Assembly (NCBI GenBank): GCA_900548775.1
Contig: URLM01000074.1
Location: 1 to 6,035, forward strand
DNA length: 6,035 nt
DNA from: an uncultured Olsenella sp.
GTDB taxonomy: Bacteria; Actinomycetota; Coriobacteriia; Coriobacteriales; Atopobiaceae
Reading direction: 5' to 3'
Shown here piece after piece: positions 1 through 6,035 of this stretch (position 1 is its first letter; every line of letters begins with the position of its first letter). The position numbers and the translations under genes are program-made. A model generated the notes under the pieces. It was given only the letters and a program-made list of their open reading frames with translations. It did no database searches and was not told the origin of the DNA.

Positions 1-608
1 ACGCAGCGGGCGAGAATGCGTCCGCGTGGAGTATCGAGAGCAAATCCGCCCTCGGGCATGCGCTCGATTGCCGTAACAGGGGCGTTGAAGAGGAACTCGA
101 CTCCGTTGGCTGCGGCATTCTCGGCAAGGGCAACGTTCAGCCCAAAGGGATCAACGATGCCGGCCGTTGGCGCCCAGAGCGCGCCGACGGCATTCGGCGA
201 AATGTTGGGCTCCATGGAACGAAGCGTGTCTCGGTCAACAATCTGGAGGTCGGGCACACCATTGGCCACACCTCGCGCGAAGAGCTCGCGGAGCCCTCCC
301 ATGTCGCGCTCGCTTGTGCACACGACGAGGGAGCCAATGTTCTTGACTGTGAACTGCAGCTTCTTTGCCAGCTCGTGCATGAGGGCGTTGCCCTCGACGT
401 TGAGCCTCGCCATGAGCGACCCCGGCATGGCATCGTAGCCAGCGTGCACGATGGCGGAGTTCGCCTTCGACGTGCCGCAACAGACGTCATCCTCGCGCTC
501 GACCACGCAGACGCTCGCCGTTGTCTTCGCAAGCTCGCGTGCCGTGGCGCAGCCGGAGACGCCGGCACCAATGACCACGACGTCGTAGCGGCGTTCCTTC
601 TCCTGCAT
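1..608 (-). CDS. GlpA-like NAD(P)/FAD-dependent oxidoreductase, 3' end cut by the window edge
   Basis: This is the N-terminal 202 codons of a FAD-dependent oxidoreductase of the DAO/glycerol-3-phosphate dehydrogenase superfamily. An open frame starts at ATG 608-606 and reaches the left edge without a stop. The dinucleotide-binding fold is at the extreme N-terminus: VVVIGAGVSGC (residues 10-20) has the GxGxxG motif, and the acidic residue ending the second strand (E37 in VCVVERED) would bind the FAD ribose. The segment CCGTSKANSAIVHAGYD (43-59) and the later GIVDPFGLNVALAENAAANG are typical of the GlpA-like oxidoreductases of anaerobic Gram-positives. Those are usually about 480 residues long and often end in a BFD-like [2Fe-2S] domain, which would lie outside the window. 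The start is supported by AGGAGG at 619-614, five bases upstream. The substrate cannot be told from this part; glycerol-3-phosphate or a 2-hydroxy acid are possibilities. A candidate promoter lies upstream, so it is probably transcribed separately from the exporter operon. Confidence 0.88.
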   Translation of the reverse strand, partial: MQEKERRYDVVVIGAGVSGCATARELAKTTASVCVVEREDDVCCGTSKANSAIVHAGYDAMPGSLMARLNVEGNALMHELAKKLQFTVKNIGSLVVCTSERDMGGLRELFARGVANGVPDLQIVDRDTLRSMEPNISPNAVGALWAPTAGIVDPFGLNVALAENAAANGVEFLFNAPVTAIERMPEGGFALDTPRGRILARC

Positions 609-613
609 CGACC

Positions 614-619
614 CCTCCT
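614..619 (-). promoter_or_regulatory. Ribosome binding site of the FAD oxidoreductase
   Basis: The minus strand reads AGGAGG five bases before the ATG at 608. It is a near-perfect anti-Shine-Dalgarno match and fixes the start of this gene. Confidence 0.75.
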
Positions 620-671
620 CGTTCCCGATGGGCGGACGTGGCGCGGCCAACGCGGCCCATCGCCGTGGCCG

Positions 672-699
672 ATTATCCGCCAGCGCGAACGGAGTTCAC
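672..699 (-). promoter_or_regulatory. Candidate sigma-70-type promoter for the FAD oxidoreductase
   Basis: On the minus strand, GATAAT (677-672) matches five of six bases of the -10 consensus. It lies 16 bases downstream of GTGAAC (699-694), a weak three-of-six match to the -35 box. The predicted transcript would start near 665 and carry a leader of roughly 57 bases. It would begin downstream of the 61-base repeat array, leaving the array out of this mRNA. The assignment rests on consensus matching only; the good -10 is the main support. Confidence 0.35.
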
Positions 700-734
700 C
701 GGCATCGTGGACGGACGGTAGTGCGCCCCCGAAG

Positions 735-763
735 AACGGCGCTCCTTCCCGGCGAGCGGCGTT
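735..763 (-). repeat. Imperfect inverted repeat at the edge of the 61-base array
   Basis: AACGGCGCTC (735-744) and GAGCGGCGTT (754-763) pair at nine of ten positions around a nine-base loop. The arm at 754-763 overlaps the start of the most diverged array unit (from 756). That unit has lost the CCGGCG/CGCCGG stem of its neighbours, so this hairpin has a different register from the others. It is followed by no T-run on the minus strand, so it does not look like an intrinsic terminator. Confidence 0.5.
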
Positions 764-1020
764 ATCGGATGACGACCCGTGTCCCTCTCGCAAGGAATCG
801 TGTCGGAGTCCTCGCTTCCGGCGCCGAATTCTCGCCGGAAGGACCGTTGTCGCAGCAATCACGTACAAAAACACGGCCCCGGCGTCAGATTCTCGCCGGA
901 GGGTGCACTTTCGCAGCGGACGCGTACGAAACCTTTCTCCCGGCGTCATTTCGGCGCCGGAAGGCCCTTCTCGTACGGAATCCCGTCGGGAACCCCCGCT
1001 CCGGCGTCATCGGGCACCGG
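756..1020 (-). repeat. Degenerate tandem array, 61-base period, four units with hairpins
   Basis: Units begin at 756 (diverged), 818, 879, 940 and 1001 in plus coordinates, giving spacings of 62, 61, 61 and 61. The last unit is recognisable only over its hairpin. Each unit from 818 on has CCGGCG, a loop of eight or nine bases, then CGCCGG (CACCGG in the last), followed by a linker. The linker core TCGCA or TCGTA lies 31-32 bases into the unit and is followed by a related stretch (for example GGAATC and CGTAC or CGTCGG). Units 818-878 and 879-939 match at 41 of 61 positions by my count. Stems: 815-823 with 833-841 (nine perfect pairs); 877-884 with 894-901; 937-945 with 955-963; 1001-1006 with 1015-1020. 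The period is not a multiple of three, so a coding repeat is unlikely. The array starts about 50 bases after the exporter stop codon and probably lies in that operon's 3' untranslated RNA. Function is unknown. Confidence 0.8.
815..841 (-). repeat. Strongest hairpin of the array: nine-base-pair perfect stem
   Basis: CTTCCGGCG (815-823) and CGCCGGAAG (833-841) are exact reverse complements around a nine-base loop. No T-run follows on the minus strand, which argues against a standard intrinsic terminator. It is the best conserved of the four stems and may show the ancestral form of the unit. Confidence 0.8.
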
Positions 1021-1033
1021 CGGGACCAGTCCC

Positions 1034-1052
1034 AAAGGAGAGGAACGCCTCC
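1034..1052 (-). terminator. Possible weak terminator after the exporter operon
   Basis: On the minus strand, 21 bases past the TAG stop, GGAGG (1052-1048) can pair with CCTCTCC (1043-1037) if one T is bulged. The loop is CGTT and three T residues follow (1036-1034). The bulged stem and very short T-run make this a poor intrinsic terminator. Read-through into the hairpin array would be expected if this is all there is. Confidence 0.22.
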
Positions 1053-1072
1053 TCGACGCTTTCGTCCCCGCG

Positions 1073-2932
1073 CTAGCGCGTGCCCTCGAACTGGCTCTCG
1101 TACAGGCCAGCGTAGAAGCCGCCCTGCCGCAGCAGCTCGTCATGCGTGCCGCGCTCGATGATCCTGCCGTCCTTCATGACGAGGATGCAGTCCGCGTCGC
1201 GCACGGTCGAGAGACGATGAGCCACGACGAGCGAGGTGCGCCCATCCAGCATGCGGTCGAAGGCGTCCTGGACCTGCAGCTCGGTTCGTGTGTCGATCGA
1301 ACTGGTAGCCTCGTCCAGCAAGAGGATCGCAGGGTCGGCGAGCATGACGCGGGCAATGCAGAGGAGCTGACGCTGTCCCTGCGACAGAGAGCCGCCGTCC
1401 TCCCCGAGCAAGGTGTCGTAACCCTTGGGCAGCTGCTCGATGAACTTGTGCGCATGCGCCCGCTTGGCGGCGGCAACAACATCCTCGAGGGTCGCGCCGG
1501 GCGTCCCGTAGGAGATGTTCTCGCGCACCGTTCCCCGGAAGAGCCAGGTGTCCTGGAGGACCATGCCAAAGAGCGAGCGAAGGTCCTCTCGGCGCATGTC
1601 GCTCGTGTCGTGCCCGTCAACCAGAATCTGCCCGGAGTCAACGTCATAGAAGCGAAGCAGAAGGTTGATGAGGGTGGTCTTGCCGCATCCCGTAGGGCCA
1701 ACGAGCGCGATGGTCTGGCCTGGCTCGGCGACGAACGAGATGTCTTGAAGGAGCGGGCGCTCGGGGACGTAGGAGAAGTCCACGTGCGAGAACTCCAAGG
1801 CGCCCTTGGGGTCCTCGTCGACCTCGGGCTCGGAGGGATCCGGGCTCTGGGCAGGCGCATCGATGAGCGTGAAGAGTCGCCGGGCAGAGGCGTAGGCGGT
1901 CTGGATCTGCGTGACTACGTTCGAGATCTCGTTGAAGGGCTTCATGTACTGGTTCGCGTACGAGAGGAACGTCTGGACCTGGCCCACGGTGAGGATGCTC
2001 GGCCACCCCGAGATGACGCACGCGCATCCCACGACGGCCACGACCGCATAGGTGATGTTGTTCACCAGGCGCGTGGCGGGGTTCGAGAGCGAGCTTGTGA
2101 ACTGCGCGCGCTCGCCAACGCCTTGGAGGCGCTGGTTCACGTCATCAAAGCCCGCCTGGGCACGGTCGCCAAACGCAAAGGCGCAGACCAGCTTCTGGCT
2201 TCCGACCATCTCCTCGACGTAACCGCCAAGGGAGCCCTGCAGCGCCTGCTGGTCCTTGAAGCTCTGAGCGGAGTAGCGCGCGATGAGCCAGGCCACGAGC
2301 ATGGAGATGGGCGTCACGATCACGACGACCAGGCCAACGGGCACAGATATCGAGAACATGAACGCGAGCGTCCCCACGATCGTGACCACGCCCGTGAAGA
2401 GCTGCGTAAGTCCCTGGAGCAGGCCGTCACCCACCTGGTCCGCGTCGTTCACCACGCGCGAGAGGAGGTCCCCGTGCGAGTGCGCGTCCACGAACGAGAG
2501 CGGCAGGTCGCGGAACCTCGCGAAGGCGTCTATGCGCAGGTCGCGTATGGTCTCGTACGTGAGCCTGTTCGTGCAGTAGCCAGAGAGCCACTGGGTGACG
2601 GCCGCCGCCACGACGACGAGCGCAAGCTGCTGGAGCAGGGCCACGAGCGCCGGGAAGTCAACGTCACCAGCAGAGACCATGCAGTCGATCGCGCGTCCCA
2701 CGACAATGGGCACGTAGAGCTGGAGGACCACGGAGACTGCCGAGGCGAGAAACGACGCAACGAGCGAGACCCTATGCGGCCTGGTGTAGGCGAGAATCCT
2801 TCTCGTCACCTCTTGCGTGGAGAGCGAGTTCTCGTCGAGGCGTCCGTTGGGACCGCCGTCGTCACCAAGGTCGCCACGGACGTTTGCCATGATCGCGCCG
2901 GCGCTTGTGCTGGCGGCATACGGGTTGGCCAT
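1073..2932 (-). CDS. ABC exporter half-transporter, catalytic subunit of a heterodimer
   Basis: This 619-residue protein fuses a six-helix type IV exporter membrane domain (helices roughly at 56-80, 93-118, 173-193, 196-218, 287-310 and 311-336) to a C-terminal ATPase domain. Visible motifs are Walker A GPTGCGKT (412-419), Q-loop Gln460, signature LSQGQ (516-520), Walker B ILLLD with catalytic Glu541, D-loop SSID and switch His572 (VVAHRLST). Its own catalytic residues are intact, but the signature has Gln where LSGGQ has Gly. It should act in the cytoplasmic membrane as an ATP-driven efflux pump with the product of the gene just upstream. That gene's stop overlaps this start by one base (TAATG), and AGGAGGTG lies eight bases upstream. 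The hydrophilic N-terminus of about 45 residues is rather long. A second start at Met15 would also read MAN but has no ribosome binding site, so I prefer the first. The substrate (drug, lipid or peptide) is not visible. Confidence 0.95.
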   Translation of the reverse strand: MANPYAASTSAGAIMANVRGDLGDDGGPNGRLDENSLSTQEVTRRILAYTRPHRVSLVASFLASAVSVVLQLYVPIVVGRAIDCMVSAGDVDFPALVALLQQLALVVVAAAVTQWLSGYCTNRLTYETIRDLRIDAFARFRDLPLSFVDAHSHGDLLSRVVNDADQVGDGLLQGLTQLFTGVVTIVGTLAFMFSISVPVGLVVVIVTPISMLVAWLIARYSAQSFKDQQALQGSLGGYVEEMVGSQKLVCAFAFGDRAQAGFDDVNQRLQGVGERAQFTSSLSNPATRLVNNITYAVVAVVGCACVISGWPSILTVGQVQTFLSYANQYMKPFNEISNVVTQIQTAYASARRLFTLIDAPAQSPDPSEPEVDEDPKGALEFSHVDFSYVPERPLLQDISFVAEPGQTIALVGPTGCGKTTLINLLLRFYDVDSGQILVDGHDTSDMRREDLRSLFGMVLQDTWLFRGTVRENISYGTPGATLEDVVAAAKRAHAHKFIEQLPKGYDTLLGEDGGSLSQGQRQLLCIARVMLADPAILLLDEATSSIDTRTELQVQDAFDRMLDGRTSLVVAHRLSTVRDADCILVMKDGRIIERGTHDELLRQGGFYAGLYESQFEGTR

Positions 2933-4683
2933 TATGCGCCCACCTCCTCGGGGCGAAGCTGCGAGAGACAGATCTCACGGTAGATGGGACAGCTCCTCAT
3001 CAGCTCGGTATGGGAGCCCAGACCGGCCATGCGGCCGTGGTCGAGCACGAGAATCTGGTCGCATGCCATGACCGCGGAGACGCGCTGAGAGACGATCACG
3101 CAGGTAAGCTCCGAGCGAAGGCCGCGGAGCGCCTGACGCAGGCTCGCGTCGGTCCTGAAGTCAAGCGCGGAAGCGGAGTCATCGAGAACGACGATGCGCG
3201 GGTGGCCCACGAGGGCGCGCGCTATCGTGAGTCGCTGGCGCTGACCTCCCGAGAAGTTCTTCCCGCCCGCCTCGACGATCGCGTCGAGGCCCCGGTCCTT
3301 CTCGTGCACGAAGTCGGCCGCCTGGGCCAGCTCAAGCGCGCGCCAGAGCTCATCGTCAGTCGCGGATTCGTCGCGCCAGCAGAGGTTCGAGCGGATGGTC
3401 CCCGAGACGAGCGACGCCTGCTGGGGCACGGTCGACACGAGCGACCTCAGCTGGGTGAACGGGTACTCGCGAACGTTGTGCCCAAAGACGCGCACTTCCC
3501 CCGACGTGGCGTCATAGAGACGCGGGATGAGGTTCACGAGGGAGGACTTGCCCGAGCCCGTTCCGCCGATGATGCCAAGTGAGCCGCCGGCGCCAAGCCG
3601 GAGCGTCACGTTGTCCACCGCGGGGCGAGGAGACCCCTCGTACGAGAAGCACGCGTGGTCGAGGGCAAGGGCAACGCCCGAGGTGAGCGTGCCGCGGTCG
3701 AGGCGGACCTCAGAGGTCCCCTCGTCTGTGATCTGGGGCTCGCAATCGAGGACTTCCATGATGCGCTTGGCGGAGGCGGTCCCTCGGTTGATGGTGATGA
3801 CGAGGTTGGCCACGTAGACGATGGACACGAGCATCTGGGTCATGTAGTTCACGAAGGCAATGACCTCGCCCTGCGTAAGCTCGCCGGCGTCTATGCGAAC
3901 GCCGCCCATCCAGAGGATGGTGACGATGCCAATGTCCATCACGAGAAGCGTCGCCGGATTGAGAAGCGACGAGAGCTTACCGATGGTGACCGCCGTCTGG
4001 GTCTGGGCATCGGCGGCATCGCGGAACCGCTCGTCCTCGCGGTCCTCCTGCCTGAATGCCCTCACGACGCGAACGCCAGAGAGGTTCTCGCGCGTGACGA
4101 GGCTCACCTCGTCGAGTCGCCCCTGGAGTTCGCCGAAGAGGGGTACGGAACGAGACATCACGAGCCAGAAGACAACGGCGATCGCCGGCGTGCAGACGAG
4201 AAAGACGAGGCCGAGCTGGGCGTCGATGAGCATCGCGCAGACCATCGAGCCAATCGCGAGGATGGGCCAGCGAATGATCTGCCGGATGCCAAGGGCAACG
4301 GTGACCTGCACCTGGTTCACGTCGTTCGTGATGCGCGTGATCAAGGAGGGCGTGCCTATGCGATCGAGGTCTGCCGGGGCAAGCTGGTTCACCTTCGCGT
4401 AGAGGTCGTGGCGGATGTCCGTGCCGGAGTCCTGCGAGACGATCGCCGCCATCTTCTGGCAGACGAGCGTGAAGCAGAACCCCACCACTGCAAGCACGAT
4501 GAGCAGGACGCACATGCGAACCACGTATCCCTGGTCGCGGTTGCTGACGCCAAAGTCAATCATGCTGGCCACGATGACCGGCGTGATAAGGTCAAAGATG
4601 ACCTCGACTGCCTTGCAGAGCGTGCCCACAACGATTTTCCCCCGGTACTTGGGGAAGACGAACCTTCGAAGAATCTCGCCCAC
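2932..4683 (-). CDS. ABC exporter half-transporter, degenerate-site subunit of a heterodimer
   Basis: This 583-residue protein has six membrane helices (roughly 17-41, 53-76, 127-152, 155-176, 241-262 and 273-297) followed by an ATPase domain. Walker A is GGTGSGKS (373-380), the Q-loop is at Gln421-422, and the signature FSGGQ (477-481) is good. The Walker B end reads VVLDD, with Asp502 in place of the catalytic Glu, and the switch motif reads IVSQRVSA, with Gln533 in place of His. Both changes are known from the non-catalytic subunit of heterodimeric exporters such as TM287/288, LmrCD and BmrCD. This subunit should donate its intact signature to the working ATP site on its partner, while its own site pairs with the partner's LSQGQ. 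The start is GTG: AAGGAGG lies eight bases upstream (4698-4692), and the nearby ATG at 4688 is in another frame. It is the first gene of a two-gene operon behind a candidate promoter and operator. Confidence 0.94.
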   Translation of the reverse strand: MGEILRRFVFPKYRGKIVVGTLCKAVEVIFDLITPVIVASMIDFGVSNRDQGYVVRMCVLLIVLAVVGFCFTLVCQKMAAIVSQDSGTDIRHDLYAKVNQLAPADLDRIGTPSLITRITNDVNQVQVTVALGIRQIIRWPILAIGSMVCAMLIDAQLGLVFLVCTPAIAVVFWLVMSRSVPLFGELQGRLDEVSLVTRENLSGVRVVRAFRQEDREDERFRDAADAQTQTAVTIGKLSSLLNPATLLVMDIGIVTILWMGGVRIDAGELTQGEVIAFVNYMTQMLVSIVYVANLVITINRGTASAKRIMEVLDCEPQITDEGTSEVRLDRGTLTSGVALALDHACFSYEGSPRPAVDNVTLRLGAGGSLGIIGGTGSGKSSLVNLIPRLYDATSGEVRVFGHNVREYPFTQLRSLVSTVPQQASLVSGTIRSNLCWRDESATDDELWRALELAQAADFVHEKDRGLDAIVEAGGKNFSGGQRQRLTIARALVGHPRIVVLDDSASALDFRTDASLRQALRGLRSELTCVIVSQRVSAVMACDQILVLDHGRMAGLGSHTELMRSCPIYREICLSQLRPEEVGA

Positions 4684-4691
4684 CTCATGCC

Positions 4692-4698
4692 CCTCCTT
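4692..4698 (-). promoter_or_regulatory. Ribosome binding site that decides the GTG start
   Basis: The minus strand reads AAGGAGG eight bases before GTG 4683-4681. An ATG lies between (4688-4686) but is out of frame with the transporter, so the site supports the GTG codon as the start. Confidence 0.7.
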
Positions 4699-4709
4699 CA
4701 GACTGGAAG

Positions 4710-4724
4710 CCTATCCATGATAGG
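4710..4724. promoter_or_regulatory. Perfect 6-3-6 inverted repeat, candidate operator of the exporter operon
   Basis: CCTATC (4710-4715), CAT, GATAGG (4719-4724) is a perfect inverted repeat 27 bases before the GTG start. It covers the candidate -10 box and the expected transcription start, the usual place for a repressor operator. Its half-sites are not GC-rich like the surrounding sequence, which makes chance less likely. No regulator gene is in the window. A small RNA hairpin in the leader is possible, but a three-base loop and the promoter overlap favour DNA binding. Confidence 0.4.
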
Positions 4725-4745
4725 GTTGCCCAGCCATGGTGCGCA
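4717..4745 (-). promoter_or_regulatory. Candidate promoter of the exporter operon
   Basis: TATCAT on the minus strand (4722-4717) matches five of six bases of the -10 consensus. It lies 17 bases after TGCGCA (4745-4740), which matches the -35 consensus at only three of six. Transcription would start near 4710, within the inverted repeat, giving a leader of about 27 bases that includes the ribosome binding site. The weak -35 suggests either a dependence on an activator or that the true box lies elsewhere. Confidence 0.35.
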
Positions 4746-4796
4746 TACAGCTTTCGTTACGGCGCCGTTCACGTTTTGTATGGCGCGCCCGAGGTC
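4725..4796. other. Gap between the ABC-F gene and the exporter operon
   Basis: I see no clear intrinsic terminator for the ABC-F gene here. The only symmetric elements are the ten-base palindrome ACGGCGCCGT (4759-4768) and a GGCGCGCC site (4782-4789), neither followed by a T-run on the minus strand. Some read-through from the ABC-F gene into the exporter genes is therefore possible. Confidence 0.4.
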
Positions 4797-6035
4797 CTAC
4801 TCGATCCCCAGCGTCTCCGAGAGCTCGAGCCACTCGTCCTCAAGCACCTCGCGCGCCGCCACGGCGTCATCGACAGCCTTCTGCGCGGCCACGAGCTTCT
4901 CGTAGTCGGTCGGGTCAACCTCTGCGAGCGCCGCGCGAAGCCGATCCGGCTCCCCCTCGGTCTTCTCAAGCTTGCGAGTAACGGCGTCAAAGCGCTTCTT
5001 GAGTTCCCTGCGCTCCTGGTTCGACAGAGGTGCATCCTGCGAACCCGTTGAATCGCTAGGCGCGGCTGGCCCTTCCGTAGCGGAGTTTCGCGAAGCGCAC
5101 TCCGCGAAGGAAGGGGCTGCCGCGCCACCGTGAGAGTCGAGGAGGTCGAGAAACTCGTCTACGCCGCCCGGGCAGTGGCGCACGTGGCCGTCGAGAAGCG
5201 CGTACTGGTCGTCGGTCACGCGCTCCATGAGGAAGCGGTCGTGCGAGACCATGAGGAGCGTGCCGGGCCAGGTGTCGAGAAGGTCCTCGAGGACGGCGAG
5301 CATGTCGGTGTCGAGGTCGTTGCCAGGCTCGTCGAGCACCAGCACGTTGGGCTCGTCGAGAAGCACGGTGAGGAGCGCCAGGCGCCTGCGCTGGCCTCCC
5401 GAGAGGTCGTGGACGAAGTTCGTGAGCTCCGAGCGCTCGAAGCCGAGGCGCTCGAGGAGTTGCGTGGGGCTCTGGGGCTTTCCGTCCACGTAATAGGTGC
5501 TCTTGTAGCGTGAGAGCACCTCGAGGACGCGCCAGTCCTCCTTCTCCTTGAGCGTGTCAAGGTGCTGGGACATCCAGCCGAAGCGCACGGACTTGCCTAT
5601 GCGCACGCTGCCCGAGGTGGGCTGGAGCCTGCCGGTCATGACCTTGAGCAGCGTCGACTTCCCGGCGCCGTTGGCGCCAAGGATGCCATAGCGGTCACCG
5701 GGGCCTATGGTCCAAGTGATGTCGTCGAGGACGCGCGAGCCGTCGGGATAGGCAAACGAGACGTTCTTCATCTCGATGACCTGCTTGCCAAGCCTGCTCA
5801 CGGCAAGGCGCTTGAGCTCGATGGGGTTTCTCAGCGGGGGGTCGTCAGCGAGAAGCGCCCGGGCAGCCTCCACGCGGAAGCGCGGCTTGCTCGAGCGCGC
5901 CTTTGCGCCGTGGGCGAGCCAGTTGAGCTCCTTGCGAAGCGTGTTCTGCCGGCGCTCCTCGGTGGCCGCCGCCATGCGGTCGCGCTCGACGCGCTGCTGG
6001 ATGTAGGCCGAGTAGCCACCGTCGAAGGGCTCGAT
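4797..6035 (-). CDS. ABC-F family ATPase, Uup-like, 5' end cut by the window edge
   Basis: Only the last 412 residues are present; the frame is open to the right edge. The first visible residues, IEPFDGGYSAYIQQ, match the end of the first ATPase domain and the beginning of the interdomain linker of ABC-F proteins. The charged helical linker (about 15-60, including RRQNTLRKELNWL) is the part that approaches the peptidyl-tRNA on the ribosome in this family. The second ATPase domain has Walker A GANGAGKS (120-127), signature LSGGQ (211-215), Walker B VLVLDE with catalytic Glu236 and switch His265. It reads DEPGNDLD where many ABC-F proteins have DEPTNDLD. After an Ala/Ser/Pro-rich spacer (about 301-336), residues 337-410 form a charged coiled coil like the C-terminal domain of Uup. 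ABC-F proteins have no membrane domain and act in the cytosol on ribosomes. The Met at 5975 is internal, not the start. A housekeeping role is more likely than target-protection resistance, but this is uncertain without the N-terminal half. Confidence 0.93.
   Translation of the reverse strand: MEPFDGGYSAYIQQRVERDRMAAATEERRQNTLRKELNWLAHGAKARSSKPRFRVEAARALLADDPPLRNPIELKRLAVSRLGKQVIEMKNVSFAYPDGSRVLDDITWTIGPGDRYGILGANGAGKSTLLKVMTGRLQPTSGSVRIGKSVRFGWMSQHLDTLKEKEDWRVLEVLSRYKSTYYVDGKPQSPTQLLERLGFERSELTNFVHDLSGGQRRRLALLTVLLDEPNVLVLDEPGNDLDTDMLAVLEDLLDTWPGTLLMVSHDRFLMERVTDDQYALLDGHVRHCPGGVDEFLDLLDSHGGAAAPSFAECASRNSATEGPAAPSDSTGSQDAPLSNQERRELKKRFDAVTRKLEKTEGEPDRLRAALAEVDPTDYEKLVAAQKAVDDAVAAREVLEDEWLELSETLGIE

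Noticed and set aside
137..949. Minus-strand open frame of 270 codons overlapping the oxidoreductase and the array
   Set aside because: Its C-terminal half is an out-of-frame reading of the oxidoreductase gene, and its N-terminal half is a translation of the repeat array, whose 61-base period shifts frame in every unit. The Arg/Ser-rich protein resembles no family.
756..1020. CRISPR array, suggested by the 61-base period and palindromic repeats
   Set aside because: The repeats are degenerate and the intervals between them are also alike (shared TCGCA core and CGTAC or CGTCGG stretch), whereas CRISPR spacers should be unrelated. No cas gene is nearby.
609..1072. Riboswitch controlling the FAD oxidoreductase
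   Set aside because: No known riboswitch core is recognisable, and the best promoter candidate (677-672) lies between the hairpin array and the gene, which would leave the array out of that mRNA. An unmapped promoter upstream of the array would reopen the question.
779..2983. Long plus-strand open frame of 734 codons
   Set aside because: It lies antisense to the clearly identified ABC exporter gene and crosses the repeat array. Its protein is highly charged and low in hydrophobic structure, with no family motif, as expected of a GC-rich shadow frame.
4686..4688. ATG as an alternative start of the first exporter gene
   Set aside because: It is out of frame with the transporter. The GTG at 4683 is in frame and has a well-spaced ribosome binding site.
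3655..4905. Plus-strand open frame of 416 codons
   Set aside because: It is antisense to the other exporter subunit and part of the ABC-F gene, is rich in Asp/His/Arg from reversed codons, and shows no recognisable domain.
5973..5975. ATG as the start of the ABC-F gene
   Set aside because: The frame stays open and codes for family-typical sequence (IEPFDGGYSAYIQQ) up to the window edge, so this Met is internal.

Overview
The window is GC-rich, and every gene I can support reads on the minus strand. The codon bias, strong AGGAGG-type ribosome binding sites and protein relatives suggest a high-GC Gram-positive anaerobe. A coriobacterium of the Olsenella/Atopobium/Collinsella type is my best guess, but this is inference because no marker gene is present.

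In transcription order (right to left) the layout is as follows. (1) 6035-4797 is the 3' two-thirds of an ABC-F ATPase with a Uup-like C-terminal coiled coil; its start lies beyond the right edge. (2) 4796-4684 is a short intergenic region with a perfect 6-3-6 inverted repeat over a candidate -10 box, placed like a repressor operator. (3) 4683-2932 and 2932-1073 are two half-transporter genes whose stop and start codons share one base (TAATG). Together they encode a heterodimeric ABC exporter. (4) 1072-609 is a 464-base region without a gene. It holds a possible weak terminator, a degenerate tandem array with an almost exact 61-base period in which four units carry hairpins, and a candidate promoter. 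(5) 608-1 is the N-terminal part of a GlpA-like FAD-dependent oxidoreductase that runs off the left edge.

The two exporter subunits are complementary. The first has Asp in place of the catalytic Walker B Glu and Gln in place of the switch His. The second keeps both catalytic residues but has a deviant LSQGQ signature. The pair should therefore form one working and one degenerate ATP site, as in TM287/288- and BmrCD-type multidrug exporters.

The most unusual feature is the 61-base array. In three hairpins the pairs that depart from Watson-Crick are G-U if the minus strand is transcribed but A-C if the plus strand is. This points to structured RNA made in the direction of the genes, probably in the 3' untranslated region of the exporter operon. 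I cannot assign it to a known RNA family.
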